From positions 124,001 through 188,000 of the forward strand of contig JARBTR010000002.1 of NCBI GenBank assembly GCA_029240105.1: a stretch of DNA of 64,000 nucleotides, read 5' to 3'. A model generated the notes under the pieces. That model was not told the DNA's origin. It did no database searches and saw only the letters and a program-made list of their open reading frames with translations. The DNA comes from Caryophanales bacterium (GTDB lineage Bacteria; Bacillota; Bacilli; JARBTR01). Position 1 is the stretch's first letter. Every line of letters begins with the position of its first letter. Shown one piece after another: positions 46,987 to 56,391 of the stretch. Position numbers and translations under genes: made by a program.

Positions 46987-47829
46987 ATGTCCTTAGCAAA
47001 ATACGAAATATTTAGTAAAGTTGTTGAACTGGGAAGTTTGACCAAGGCAGGAAAAGTTCTTGGTATTTCACAATCTGCTATTAGTCATGCCATTGCAAAT
47101 CTAGAGAAAGAATTTGGTTTTACTTTATTCACAAGAAGTAGAGCAGGTATTAACTTAAGCCCAAATGGTGAGCGATTGCTTCAATATGTTGATCAGATTA
47201 TGCGGATTAACGAAAAAATGAAACAAGAAGTCGCTGATATTCATGGAATTGACTTTGGTGTTGTAAAAATAGCATGTGTACAGGATATAGCAGAAAAATG
47301 GCTTCCTGGCATATTGGTTAAATTTATTGATCAGTATCCATCCATTAAAGTTAAAGTTATTGTTTCAGAAACAAAAGATATATATGAACTACTTCAAACA
47401 GATGAGGTTGATTTTGGATTTACTTTTTTAGAGAACAGAACTGACTTTGAATCTATTGGACTTTTAGAAAATAAACTTTATATAGTTGGGACTTATGGCG
47501 ATTCACTCTATAATAAAAAGCTGTACTTACCTAAATCATTTGAGTGTGAAGCAATTCAATCTTTTATAGAAAATAATCAAATAAGTGTCATGAAAGAAAT
47601 CGTTCTCGAAAATACAAATGCGATTCTTGAAATGATTAAATTCAAATTATGTACAGCTATATTGCCTGAACTTATTGTTAAAGATCTCCCATCAAGTTTC
47701 TCGAGAAAAGAAATTTATGAGGAAACCCCACAAATGATTGGTATTACAGCAAAATCTACAAAAAATTTATCATCTGCTGCAGAAAAATTTGTTGCAATTT
47801 CTTCACTTTGGGTCAATCAAAGATTTTAA
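46987..47829 (+). CDS. LysR-family transcriptional regulator
   Basis: A 280-residue regulator with an N-terminal winged helix (YEIFSKVVELGSLTKAGKVL, SQSAISHAIANLEKEFGFTLF) and a C-terminal periplasmic-binding-like sensor (from about 95: VVKIACVQDIAEKWLPGIL). GAGGAG precedes ATG 46987. A GNAT gene follows 34 bases downstream and may be co-transcribed. The inducer and targets are unknown. Confidence 0.92.
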   Translation: MSLAKYEIFSKVVELGSLTKAGKVLGISQSAISHAIANLEKEFGFTLFTRSRAGINLSPNGERLLQYVDQIMRINEKMKQEVADIHGIDFGVVKIACVQDIAEKWLPGILVKFIDQYPSIKVKVIVSETKDIYELLQTDEVDFGFTFLENRTDFESIGLLENKLYIVGTYGDSLYNKKLYLPKSFECEAIQSFIENNQISVMKEIVLENTNAILEMIKFKLCTAILPELIVKDLPSSFSRKEIYEETPQMIGITAKSTKNLSSAAEKFVAISSLWVNQRF

Positions 47830-47863
47830 TTATTGGATTTTACTTTAAAATAGGAGAAAGATC

Positions 47864-48325
47864 ATGATTAAAATTATTGATACAAAAACATTTATAAATG
47901 CAATGAGTATTCTAAAAACTCAAGCTCCGGCTTATCGTGTTGAAGGTGCTTTGATTGGTTTTTATGGCATTCCAGCTATGAAAGAGACTGTAGAATCCAT
48001 ATTGAATAGTAAGGATACATATGTAGGTTTCTACAATGATAATCAATTGTTAGGGTTCATTGCTTTTAACGAATGTAATGGAACGGTTGATATTGTGAAA
48101 CTTGCTATTCATCCATCCCATTTTAGAAAAGGTGTTGCAAAACAATTACTTAATTATTTATTTGAGTCGTTACAGGATGCAATTCTCTTTAAAGTTAGTA
48201 CCGGCACAAAAAATACTCCCGCTATTGAACTATATAAAACGTTTGGATTTCAAGAGATTGGACAAAAAGAAGTTGCATCAGCTGTTTACATTACACAATT
48301 CGAAAAGCAAATAAATAGGGGATAA
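47864..48325 (+). CDS. GNAT-family N-acetyltransferase
   Basis: This 153-residue enzyme uses acetyl-CoA to acetylate an unknown amine. The core shows YVGFYNDNQLLGFIAF and the acetyl-CoA-binding LAIHPSHFRKGVAKQLL (Q/RxxGxG/A type), followed by STGTKNTPAIELYKTFGF. AGGAGAAAG precedes ATG 47864. It follows the LysR gene closely. Confidence 0.88.
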   Translation: MIKIIDTKTFINAMSILKTQAPAYRVEGALIGFYGIPAMKETVESILNSKDTYVGFYNDNQLLGFIAFNECNGTVDIVKLAIHPSHFRKGVAKQLLNYLFESLQDAILFKVSTGTKNTPAIELYKTFGFQEIGQKEVASAVYITQFEKQINRG

Positions 48326-48355
48326 AATGGAATTTTAATTTTTAAATATAAAAAG

Positions 48356-48384
48356 TTGACAATATGACAAAAATTGCATAAACT
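48356..48384 (+). promoter_or_regulatory. Promoter of the T-box-proS unit
   Basis: TTGACA (48356-48361), 17 bases, TAAACT (48379-48384). It lies just upstream of the T-box leader. Confidence 0.7.
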
Positions 48385-48390
48385 AATCGA

Positions 48391-48630
48391 CAATAATGAA
48401 AACATTGAAGATGGACTAGTAAATAGAGTATGTTTATCAAAGCGATGGAGTAAATGGTGAGAGGCTCCAATGAACTGCTATTGAACCTACCATCAGAGTT
48501 CTGCTAACAAGCAGCGGATCAGTTCCGTTATCATGGTAAGTGTGTAAGTCTTTCGTCTTGCAAAATAGGGTGGTACCGCCAAGTCTTGGTCCCTTTGAGT
48601 ATAAATCTCAAGGGGTCAAGGCTTTTTTGT
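48391..48630 (+). ncRNA. T-box leader, proline specifier
   Basis: The T-box sequence AGGGTGGTACCGCC (48567-48580) is intact and is followed by a terminator (CTTGG/TCAAG stem and T-run 48623-48628). Stem I shows the AGTA and GAGAG elements. The specifier loop reads GAA-CCT-A (CCT at 48486-48488) next to a GATGG/CCATC base stem, so the codon is a proline codon, fitting the downstream proS. Uncharged tRNA-Pro should stabilise the antiterminator. Confidence 0.92.
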
Positions 48631-48927
48631 TTTCTTCTATAAACGGCAAGCTTCCACGAACATCCAAATCACTTGTGATTTGGAACATGGAGTAGAAAAC
48701 ATATATGTTATCAAAACACACTAGCTTTCGAAGAAAGGTAGAAGGTTTTTTGACAGGTCTGACCGAAGGTTAGACCGCAGTGTTTACGATTCATTGTCAA
48801 CTTCGTTTTTAAGAGGTCTCATTTATTTTTAAATAAACATCTTCTTAAAAACTTGATTCCTTGAATCTTGCCATTTCTAAAAGAAAATTATTTTGGGTAA
48901 ATTAAAATTACAAGGAAGGTGCTTTAA
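48631..48927 (+). other. Long folded leader between the T-box and proS
   Basis: These about 300 bases hold no gene but several hairpins: CCAAATCAC/GTGATTTGG (48664-48683), GGTCTGACC/GGTTAGACC (48756-48776) inside a TTGACA/TGTCAA frame, a large 48805-48852 stem-loop with ten-base outer arms (GTTTTTAAGA) and an inner TTTATTT/AAATAAA helix, and GATTC/GAATC (48855-48867). None is followed by a clear T-run. The purpose is unknown; the ribosome binding site AAGGAAGG sits at the end. Confidence 0.7.
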
Positions 48928-50361
48928 ATGTCTAAACAAAAAGATTTTGTAAAAGAAATTACTGCGATGGAGGTCGACTTCCCGCAATGGTATACAGATG
49001 TTGTTTTAAAGGCAGAGTTAGTTGACTATGCAAGTGTTAGAGGAAGCATGATTATTCGTCCTTACGGATACGCACTTTGGGAAAATATTCGAGATGAGTT
49101 AGATCGTAAAATTAAAGAAACAGGTCATGAAAATGTTTACATGCCTATGTTTATCCCAGAAAGTTCACTACAAAAGGAAAAGGATCATGTAGAAGGGTTT
49201 GCACCAGAAGTTGCTTGGGTAACTCATGGAGGAAACGATAAACTGGAAGAGCGTTTATGTGTAAGACCTACTTCAGAAGTTTTGTTCTGTGAGCATTACG
49301 CTAAAATTATTCATTCTCATCGAGATTTGCCTAAATTATATAATCAATGGGCAAATGTAGTACGTTGGGAAAAAACAACTCGTCCATTCCTCCGAACACT
49401 AGAATTTCTGTGGCAAGAAGGCCATACTGCGCATGCTAATGGTGAGGAAGCACAGGAAGAAACATTGAAAATGTTGAATGTCTATGCAGATATAGCTGAA
49501 AATGTTTTAGCAATACCTGTGGTAAAAGGACAAAAGACAGAAAAAGAAAAATTTGCTGGTGCTGTTGCTACTTACACAATTGAGAGTTTAATGCATGATG
49601 GAAAAGCATTACAATCAGCAACATCCCACAATTTTGGAGATGGATTCGCGCAAGCTTTTGGAATTCAATACACAGACAAAGAAGGAAAAGAACAATTTGT
49701 TCATCAAACTTCATGGGGCTTTACAACAAGAATAATTGGGGCTCTTATCATGGTTCATGGTGACAATCGTGGATTGGTATTACCTCCAAAAGTAGCTCCA
49801 AAACAAGTTATGATTGTTCCAATTGCACAACATAAAGAAGGCGTTTTGGATTTTGCTTATAATTTGAAGACACAAATTTCAAAAATTGCAAGAGTCGACA
49901 TTGATGCATCGGACAAAATGCCTGGTTGGAAGTTTAATGAGTACGAAATGAAAGGTGTTCCTATTCGTTTAGAAGTTGGACCAAAGGATATTGAAAATGG
50001 TCAAGTCGTATTAGTACGTCGTGATACTCTTGAAAAAATAGTTGTACCAATGTCTGAACTTGAAATAACAATTGAAAAAATGCTAGAAGATATTCAACAA
50101 AATATGTTTAATCGTGCGAAACAACACCTTGATGGCAGCTTTAAGGCAGTAACAACCTGGGATGAATTCACTGCTCAAGTAAAAGAAGGTGGCTTTATTA
50201 AGGCAATGTGGTGTGGGAATGAAGCATGTGAAGATAAAATCAAAGAGGAAACAACCGCAACATCGCGCTGCATTCCATTTGAACAAGAACAGGTGAGTGA
50301 AAAATGTATCTGTTGTGGGAAATCCGCAGATAAAATGGTAGCCTGGGCAAGAGCATATTAA
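48928..50361 (+). CDS. proS: Prolyl-tRNA synthetase, short (type 3) form
   Basis: It charges tRNA-Pro. At 477 residues and without the editing insert of the long bacterial enzyme (about 565 in B. subtilis), it fits the archaeal/eukaryote-like ProS3. Class II motifs: [10 protein letters not shown], the motif 2 [19 protein letters not shown], and motif 3 [16 protein letters not shown]. The C-terminal zinc-binding tail has CGNEAC and CICCGK. B. cereus is known to have both forms. Here T-box control is visible. Confidence 0.96.
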   Translation: MSKQKDFVKEITAMEVDFPQWYTDVVLKAELVDYASVRGSMIIRPYGYALWENIRDELDRKIKETGHENVYMPMFIPESSLQKEKDHVEGFAPEVAWVTHGGNDKLEERLCVRPTSEVLFCEHYAKIIHSHRDLPKLYNQWANVVRWEKTTRPFLRTLEFLWQEGHTAHANGEEAQEETLKMLNVYADIAENVLAIPVVKGQKTEKEKFAGAVATYTIESLMHDGKALQSATSHNFGDGFAQAFGIQYTDKEGKEQFVHQTSWGFTTRIIGALIMVHGDNRGLVLPPKVAPKQVMIVPIAQHKEGVLDFAYNLKTQISKIARVDIDASDKMPGWKFNEYEMKGVPIRLEVGPKDIENGQVVLVRRDTLEKIVVPMSELEITIEKMLEDIQQNMFNRAKQHLDGSFKAVTTWDEFTAQVKEGGFIKAMWCGNEACEDKIKEETTATSRCIPFEQEQVSEKCICCGKSADKMVAWARAY

Positions 50362-50363
50362 AA

Positions 50364-50402
50364 AAGGAACAACTGACCCTTATGTGGTTAGTTGTTCTTT
50401 AA
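50364..50402 (+). terminator. Terminator after proS
   Basis: AAGGAACAACTGA (50364-50376) and TTAGTTGTTCTTT (50388-50400) pair with two G-U wobbles. The T-run is short. Confidence 0.7.
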
Positions 50403-50500
50403 ACTTACTAAATTTCGTAAAACAACATTTTAAAATTTGTATAAATAATTTACTATAGAACTGCTGATAATCAGTTATTTTTTACCAGGTGGGAGACAAA

Positions 50501-51388
50501 ATGCAGAAACAGGTTGATAATTTAAAAATAGCAGAACGAGGCGCTCGATTAAGCATTTTAGCATATATATTGCTGTCGATAATAAAGCTTATTGTTGGTT
50601 ACATAGCAGAATCTAAAGCATTGACTGCCGATGGAATTAATAACTCGACAGATATTCTTGCTTCAGTAGCTGTTTTAATTGGGCTCAGAATTGCAATGAA
50701 ACCAATTGATGAGGATCATCCTTATGGACATATGAGAGCAGAAACAGTTGCATCTTTGATTTCAGCGCTCATTATGGTTGCAGTGGGTCTAAATGTATTA
50801 ATCAACGCAATTCAATCTGTTATTAATTTCAAACCTACTGCGCCAGATATGTTGTCAGCCTACACAGCCATCTTTTGTTCAATTGCTATTTATTTTGTCT
50901 ATCGTTTTAATAAAAAAACGGCAGAGCGAATAAATAGTACAGGATTAATGGCTGCCGCAAAGGATAATTTATCAGATGCATGGGTTGGTATCGGAGCTGC
51001 AGTTGGGATTATCGCATCACAATTCGGTTTGCCTTGGATTGATCCATTAGCAGCTGTTATCGTTGCAATTTTAATTATTAAAACAGGATGGGATATTTTT
51101 GCAGAAGCTACCCATACGTTGATGGACGGGATTGATACAGAAAAATTAGACCAGATTGCAGGTAAGATAAAAGCAGTTTCAGGTGTTAACTGGATTTCGG
51201 ATATCCGGGCAAGAGAAAATGGTAATTTACTTCTTATAGATGTGAGCGTGTATGTAAATCCAACCTTAACTGTTGTCGAAGGTCATGATATTGCTGACGC
51301 CATCCAACACGCCCTACATGATGATTTCGAACTATGTGAAGTTATTGTCCACATAGAACCAGACCATAAACTTCTCCAAGAACAATAA
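50501..51388 (+). CDS. Cation diffusion facilitator (metal efflux)
   Basis: A 295-residue CDF exporter with about six membrane segments and a C-terminal cytoplasmic domain. TM2 carries DGINNSTD and TM5 carries DNLSDAW; these resemble the Mn-type CDFs (B. subtilis MneP/MneS) more than the HxxxD zinc type, with DHPYGHMRAE in the first loop. AGGTGGGAG precedes ATG 50501. It may balance the MntH importer at 42964. Confidence 0.9.
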   Translation: MQKQVDNLKIAERGARLSILAYILLSIIKLIVGYIAESKALTADGINNSTDILASVAVLIGLRIAMKPIDEDHPYGHMRAETVASLISALIMVAVGLNVLINAIQSVINFKPTAPDMLSAYTAIFCSIAIYFVYRFNKKTAERINSTGLMAAAKDNLSDAWVGIGAAVGIIASQFGLPWIDPLAAVIVAILIIKTGWDIFAEATHTLMDGIDTEKLDQIAGKIKAVSGVNWISDIRARENGNLLLIDVSVYVNPTLTVVEGHDIADAIQHALHDDFELCEVIVHIEPDHKLLQEQ

Positions 51389-51395
51389 ATATAAT

Positions 51396-51476
51396 GCACT
51401 CGAATTGCATTGTACTCAGCATGTTAGATTTTTTTGTCTAACGTAAGAATGCATTGCAATACGAGTGTTTTTTTAT
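51396..51476 (+). terminator. Large terminator after the CDF gene
   Basis: A long imperfect stem (CACTCGAATTGCA with TTGCAATACGAGTG) encloses a GTTAGA/TCTAAC hairpin, followed by seven T. Confidence 0.8.
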
Positions 51477-51625
51477 TTTTAATTATTATTAAGTACTTTC
51501 TTAACAAAAAGATAAAATTGTCGTTGTTACAAAAGCTAAGTGGAAAATATTTCGTATTCCTAAATAATTAATGAATAAACTTATTTTATAATGTAAAATA
51601 GAAAAATAATAAAGTTTAGAGAGAT

Positions 51626-52879
51626 ATGATCATGCAATTTGAAAAGAAAATTTTAGAATCAAACGAGAAATATAGTATTTTAAGCGGGGTGGCTGCAAGC
51701 GCTTCGCTTTCTTTGGCAAACAATTATTTCACATTATTTGCGATTTTGGTTTTAGGTGCTACAAACTATCAAGTAGGGCTTATTTCCTCATTACCACAAA
51801 TTGTAGGCATGGTAGCTATACTTCCGGCAGCTTATTTTGTTAATAAAGCAAAATTGAAAAAGGGAATTACATCTTACTCAATATTTTTTACACGTCTAAC
51901 GCTTATTTTAATGGCATTTGTGGTATTTGTGCCTGCCAAATACGCAGCTTGGGTTTTCGTAGTCTTGATTGCACTGATGAATTTTCCAGGTCAATTTTTA
52001 AATCTTAGCTTCCAAGCTTTTCTTGCAGATATCATTCCAGAAGAAAGAAGAAATCTTTTCTTTGCAAAGCGAAATCGCATTCTGACAATAACCGGTTTGA
52101 TAGTTACTTTAACTGTTGGAATCTTTATGAAAACACAATTAAATGATGATGTGTTGCCTTACCAAATTTTATTTGTACTTGCGTTTATTGCAGGAATGTT
52201 TGAAATGTTTTATGTGCATAAGCATAAAGAATTCTCTCATCCAAATTTAAATCAAGAGATACCATCTTTTTTTTCAAAAAAGGTTTTTGGTCACAAACCA
52301 TATTTAACATTTTTGATATGTGGTTTATTCTTTAATTTTGCATGGCAAATGGCATGGCCATTGTTTAGCATTTTTCAAATAAGAAATTGTCATGCTAATG
52401 GACTATGGATTAGTTTATTTAATGTATCTAACCAATTAACTCAGATTATTTCGTATCCTATATGGGCAAAATTAGGTAGCAAATACAGCAATTCTAGTCT
52501 CCTTGTAGTTACTTCTATAGGAATGGGGTTAGGGGCTGGCTTAACACCCTTATTTGAGAATCTATACTGGTTAATTTTTGTGAATATTATTTCAGGTTTC
52601 TTTGTATCAGGTACCGTTTTACTGTTATTTAATGGTCTTCTGGAAGCTTCAAAAGAAGAAATACGAACGTCTTTCGTAGCAAACTATAACTTCTTACTAG
52701 CTTTTGTTGCATTTGTTGCTCCTCAATTTGGCGTTTTTCTAGAAGATTTATTTGATATTAAAGTAGCAATGCTTATATCTATGTTTCTCCGCTTTGTTGG
52801 TGGTGGACTTTTCTTGTGGATGGGCTGGTATTTAAAGAAACATAAAGAACATCCACAAATTCAATTGATGAATAATTAG
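51626..52879 (+). CDS. MFS transporter
   Basis: This 417-residue membrane protein has about 12 hydrophobic segments in two halves and the DIIPEERRNLFFAKRN loop typical of one MFS subgroup. The start may be ATG 51626 or ATG 51632; both have only a weak GAGAGAT site. It stands 16 bases upstream of a purine nucleoside phosphorylase gene, so a nucleoside-related substrate is possible, but this is inference from context. Confidence 0.88.
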   Translation: MIMQFEKKILESNEKYSILSGVAASASLSLANNYFTLFAILVLGATNYQVGLISSLPQIVGMVAILPAAYFVNKAKLKKGITSYSIFFTRLTLILMAFVVFVPAKYAAWVFVVLIALMNFPGQFLNLSFQAFLADIIPEERRNLFFAKRNRILTITGLIVTLTVGIFMKTQLNDDVLPYQILFVLAFIAGMFEMFYVHKHKEFSHPNLNQEIPSFFSKKVFGHKPYLTFLICGLFFNFAWQMAWPLFSIFQIRNCHANGLWISLFNVSNQLTQIISYPIWAKLGSKYSNSSLLVVTSIGMGLGAGLTPLFENLYWLIFVNIISGFFVSGTVLLLFNGLLEASKEEIRTSFVANYNFLLAFVAFVAPQFGVFLEDLFDIKVAMLISMFLRFVGGGLFLWMGWYLKKHKEHPQIQLMNN

Positions 52880-52895
52880 GAGAAAATACAAGCAT

Positions 52896-53708
52896 ATGAT
52901 TACTATGATTAATGAAGCAAAGGATTATATTTTATCCAAATCTCATTTAAAACCTAGCATTGGACTAATACTGGGTTCTGGGTTAGGATCTTTAGCAGAT
53001 GAATTATCAAATTCTGTAAATATTCCTTACGATGAGATACCACATTTTGCAAAATCTGGTGCCATTGGACATGCTAATGAACTGGTCATTGGCGAGTTAA
53101 ATGGAAAAATTGTAGTTGCAATGAAGGGAAGATTTCATTATTATGAAGGCTTTTCTCTAGAGGAAGTAACTTTTCCAGTCCGAGTGATGAAAGCACTGGG
53201 AGTAGAGCAAATCATTGTAACGAATGCCTGTGGAGCAGTAAATACAAGTTTTAAACCTGGCGATTTAATGTTAATTAACGATCATATTAACTTAGTTTCA
53301 AATAATCCACTCATTGGACCAAATAACGATCAGCTGGGTACTAGGTTTCCAGATCTTTCAGACGCTTACAGTAAAGAACTTCGTGCATTAGCAGCAAAAG
53401 TTGCAGCAGAGAAGGGGATACAGCTTAAAAACGGTGTTTATGCATGGTGGACAGGTCCTGCGTATGAAACACCTGCTGAAATTCGTATGATTCGAATACT
53501 AGGTGCAGATGCAGTGGGGATGTCTACGGTTCCAGAGGTAATTGTAGCCGTACATGGCGGAATGAAAGTACTAGGAATTTCTTGTCTAACAAATATGGCT
53601 TGCGGGATTTTGGATCAATCACTGAATCATCAAGAAGTGATTGAAGTTGCAGCTTTAGTTAAAGATAAATTTTTAACATTAGTAAAGAGTGTAGTTGAGA
53701 AAATGTAA
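52896..53708 (+). CDS. punA: Purine nucleoside phosphorylase, trimeric type
   Basis: It cleaves inosine and guanosine to bases with phosphate. Motifs of the PNP-I family are in order: LILGSGLGSLADEL, KGRFHYYEG, VTNACGAVN, and ILGADAVGMSTVPEVIVA. The 270-residue length fits B. subtilis PupG (also called PunA). AGGAGAA lies some distance before ATG 52896; ATG 52905 is an alternative. It forms a unit with the MFS gene. A DeoD-type PNP is at 24127. Confidence 0.95.
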   Translation: MITMINEAKDYILSKSHLKPSIGLILGSGLGSLADELSNSVNIPYDEIPHFAKSGAIGHANELVIGELNGKIVVAMKGRFHYYEGFSLEEVTFPVRVMKALGVEQIIVTNACGAVNTSFKPGDLMLINDHINLVSNNPLIGPNNDQLGTRFPDLSDAYSKELRALAAKVAAEKGIQLKNGVYAWWTGPAYETPAEIRMIRILGADAVGMSTVPEVIVAVHGGMKVLGISCLTNMACGILDQSLNHQEVIEVAALVKDKFLTLVKSVVEKM

Positions 53709-53713
53709 TTTAG

Positions 53714-53748
53714 ACTGTTCTATTCTTTAAGAGTAGAACAGTTTTTAA
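53714..53748 (+). terminator. Terminator after punA
   Basis: ACTGTTCTA (53714-53722) and TAGAACAGT (53734-53742) with an 11-base loop and five T. Confidence 0.88.
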
Positions 53749-53886
53749 TTTTTATAAGTATCTTTTTTTCATCAAATTAATCAAAAATATTTGTTGGATT
53801 AACGTTTTAAAAATACCTTTTTATTTATCAAATTGCTTTAAAGGTTTATTATTCTATTAAAGAATTATCAACGGAGGGAAATTGAT

Positions 53887-54372
53887 ATGAAAAAATTATT
53901 AATATTAATTAGCATTATTATAACGACTCAATTTCTTTTTGGGTGTTCATTTAATAAAAGTGTTCAGTACAAAGAATTTGATTATGGAATTGCTGGATTC
54001 AGTGAAAATAATGAAAAATTAATGCCTGTTCCCCAAGATGGCGTTCTGATGACAACTACTGAGGAGTTCCAAAAATTTGAGGACAAATACTTTACACCTA
54101 TTACTTCAAGGGATATTCCAATAAAAACTCACAATAAAGAAAAAGCAGTTTTATATTTGCAATTTCCTTCGATTAACGACAAGGTATACGAATATGAAGT
54201 AACAAGTTTATTTGTAAAAAATAATACTTTAACTGTAAACGTAAAAAAAATAGGAATTTCAAAATGTGCTATAAGAAGAGAAGTAGTTAATGGTCAACTA
54301 AAATGGATTTTGTTTATAGAAGTCGATAAGACAAATTTAAAAAAAAACATGAAAATTGTTATTAATAAATAA
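53887..54372 (+). CDS. Putative lipoprotein, unknown function
   Basis: This 161-residue protein has a signal peptide with lipobox LFGC (C20) and a small mixed extracytoplasmic domain (FDYGIAGFSENNEKLMPV, VYEYEVTSLFVKNNTLTVNV). I recognise no family. GGAGG precedes ATG 53887 by ten bases. It stands alone between terminators. Confidence 0.75.
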   Translation: MKKLLILISIIITTQFLFGCSFNKSVQYKEFDYGIAGFSENNEKLMPVPQDGVLMTTTEEFQKFEDKYFTPITSRDIPIKTHNKEKAVLYLQFPSINDKVYEYEVTSLFVKNNTLTVNVKKIGISKCAIRREVVNGQLKWILFIEVDKTNLKKNMKIVINK

Positions 54373-54406
54373 TATCTTTAGGGTAACTACACTAGTTAGC
54401 ACAAAT

Positions 54407-54438
54407 AAGGAACACTTCAATGTGTCCTTTATCTTTTT
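54407..54438 (+). terminator. Probable terminator after the lipoprotein gene
   Basis: AAGGAACAC pairs with GTGTCCTT with one bulge; ATCTTTTT follows. Confidence 0.65.
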
Positions 54439-54572
54439 AAAAATAACAACACTATTGTTTAACAAAGCCTAGAAAATAAAAAAAAGTTCATCCATGCTTT
54501 GTACTAATGTATTCAAAAAATGAATTTCACATATAGATAAATGTTACAAGTGAAAATATAGGAGTGAAGTGA

Positions 54573-54911
54573 ATGGCAGGGATTATGAAAAACTCTTTTG
54601 TTTCTGGTTTTGTACCACATCACAATCATGGATCAGTCGATTATACCGGTGTAGCAGATGGTCATGTTCATCAATGTTTGGACGTTACAGGACCTCCAAT
54701 ACTCTCAAAAGACGGAAATCATATTCATTACACTGAAGGATATGTGTTATTTGAAGATGGACATATTCACCATTACAAAGCAAATTCAGGACATGCAATT
54801 CCTGTTGGAAATGGAATGCACGTGCATTATTACGATTTCTACACAACAGAAAATGATGGTCACAAACACCATGTAAAAGGCGTAGATCAACCAGCAGCTG
54901 GGAACAAATAA
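54573..54911 (+). CDS. ymaF: YmaF-family histidine-rich protein
   Basis: This 112-residue protein is full of paired histidines (HHNHG, DGHVHQ, GNHIHYTEG, DGHIHHY, HVHYYDFYTT, DGHKHHVKG) arranged in beta-hairpin-like repeats, the hallmark of YmaF. It has no signal peptide. AGGAGTGAAG precedes ATG 54573. Metal binding is likely from composition; the role is unknown. Confidence 0.85.
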   Translation: MAGIMKNSFVSGFVPHHNHGSVDYTGVADGHVHQCLDVTGPPILSKDGNHIHYTEGYVLFEDGHIHHYKANSGHAIPVGNGMHVHYYDFYTTENDGHKHHVKGVDQPAAGNK

Positions 54912-54970
54912 TTGTTAAATTTTCATTGTTTGTAAACACAGAATAATAACGACACATTTTGGACACAATT

Positions 54971-55012
54971 AACACAGGGAAGATGAATGAATCATTTTCC
55001 TGTGTTTTTTTT
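54971..55012 (+). terminator. Terminator after ymaF
   Basis: AACACAGGGAAGATGA pairs with TCATTTTCCTGTGTT with wobbles, followed by a long T-run. Confidence 0.88.
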
Positions 55013-55142
55013 CTCAAATTGTTTTGTAATCCAAATGATTCTTTTCTTTAATTTTTCAACAAGAATTATTAAGTATGATATTTGTCTAAATGAGAAATAA
55101 TGCTGTTAACTTTATTTTAATAAAATTTTACGGAGAAAATGA

Positions 55143-55706
55143 ATGAAAATTTGCTTAGTAAGACACGGAGAAACTGATTGGAACCTACAAAATATTCTCC
55201 AAGGCAGTTCCGATATACCATTGAACAATACTGGGAAAATGCAGGCACAAAAAAGTAGTGACGTACTTAAAGATATACATTGGGATATTATCATTTCTAG
55301 TCCACTTAAAAGAGCAAGAGAAACTGCGAATATTATCAATTTAAAGTTAAACTTACCAATTATAGAAATGGATGAGTTTAAGGAAAGAAATTACGGAAAA
55401 GCTGAAGGATTACCTTTGAAGGAATATAATAAAATGCTGCCCAACATACCAGGATTAGAGAGTCACGAATCAGTAACGAAGAGAATAACAAAGGGTATAG
55501 AGATCATTCAAAAAGATTTTCCAAACAAAAATGTTTTAATTGTTGCACATGGCGCTGTTATTAACTCAATTTTAGCAAAGGTTTCCGGTGGAAGAATTGG
55601 TACTAGAAAAACACGTCTTGAGAATGCATGTATAAGTAATATTCATTTCAAAAATGACAGTTGGTCAGTCATTGATTATAATCAAAACGCACATTTGTTT
55701 AGCTAA
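55143..55706 (+). CDS. Histidine phosphatase (phosphoglycerate mutase-like)
   Basis: This 187-residue enzyme belongs to the histidine phosphatase superfamily. The catalytic LVRHGETDWN (His9) is at the N-terminus, SSPLKRARETA gives the second Arg, and the distal VAHGAVIN gives the second His. The substrate is unknown; Bacillus relatives include broad phosphatases and cobalamin-pathway CobC-like enzymes. CGGAGAA precedes ATG 55143. Confidence 0.9.
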   Translation: MKICLVRHGETDWNLQNILQGSSDIPLNNTGKMQAQKSSDVLKDIHWDIIISSPLKRARETANIINLKLNLPIIEMDEFKERNYGKAEGLPLKEYNKMLPNIPGLESHESVTKRITKGIEIIQKDFPNKNVLIVAHGAVINSILAKVSGGRIGTRKTRLENACISNIHFKNDSWSVIDYNQNAHLFS

Positions 55707-55835
55707 AAGATTAATTAGATTCAACAAAGATAAATAATCAAGTTAATGATGGATCCAAAATACGGATTTTTTTCTTTGAAGACTTTTTTTAATTCTGGAA
55801 GAATAAAATGAAATCAATACCATATATTATTAAGA

Positions 55836-55874
<39 letters not shown>

Positions 55875-55917
55875 GGATAAATAAAGTAATCTGTAATATT
55901 TGTAATTATTAGTGGCA

Positions 55918-55950
55918 TGTCTGCTGACAAGAAACTTACCCCAATGAAAA
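55918..55950 (+). repeat. Left copy of a long inverted repeat (IS21-like end)
   Basis: Bases 55921-55950 are identical to the reverse complement of 62413-62442 (30 of 30). The core is the 18-mer TGACAAGAAACTTACCCC (55925-55942), which recurs with variation at 62299-62438. TG at 55918 could be the element end. No flanking target duplication is visible. Confidence 0.85.
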
Positions 55951-56059
55951 ATAATCTCTATTTCACCCCTTTTGAAGTTTTTAACATAGTTCATAACATA
56001 ATACTTTCAATAAGATAAAAAAACAGAAGGATTTACCTTCTTCTAATTAATAAAATTTT

Positions 56060-56194
56060 TTATAAAGTTGACTCAGAAATCAAACTCTTTAAATACTCCA
56101 CCCTATCGTTTTGAAAGTAATAAAAAACTCTATCTGTCTGGTTCTTTGGAATTAAAAAAAGAAATACCGGTATTCCTGTAGTTTTTAGATTCAT
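56060..56194 (-). pseudogene. Coding remnant of unknown protein
   Basis: A minus-strand frame reads MNLKTTGIPVFLFLIPKN, then a segment with FYYFQNDRVEYLKSLI, and stops at 56060-56062 (44 residues). AAGGAG lies only three bases before ATG 56194. The frame continues open upstream to about 56265 with protein-like sequence (FISWLEHFKVKADNKEK), so this looks like the tail of a lost gene. I do not recognise the family; a thioredoxin-like ending is a guess. Confidence 0.4.
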
Positions 56195-56391
56195 TTTCTC
56201 CTTATTATCAGCTTTGACTTTAAAATGCTCGAGCCAGGAAATAAACCGTAAAAAGACGTGAAAGTACCCTTACACGTCTAAGCAAATTTTAATAATAAAT
56301 CTAGAAACCTCATACAGATGTACTAACATTAGGATGTTACGAAATTATCAAATATTTCACTAGTTAAAAAACATAAATTAAAATTAATAAA

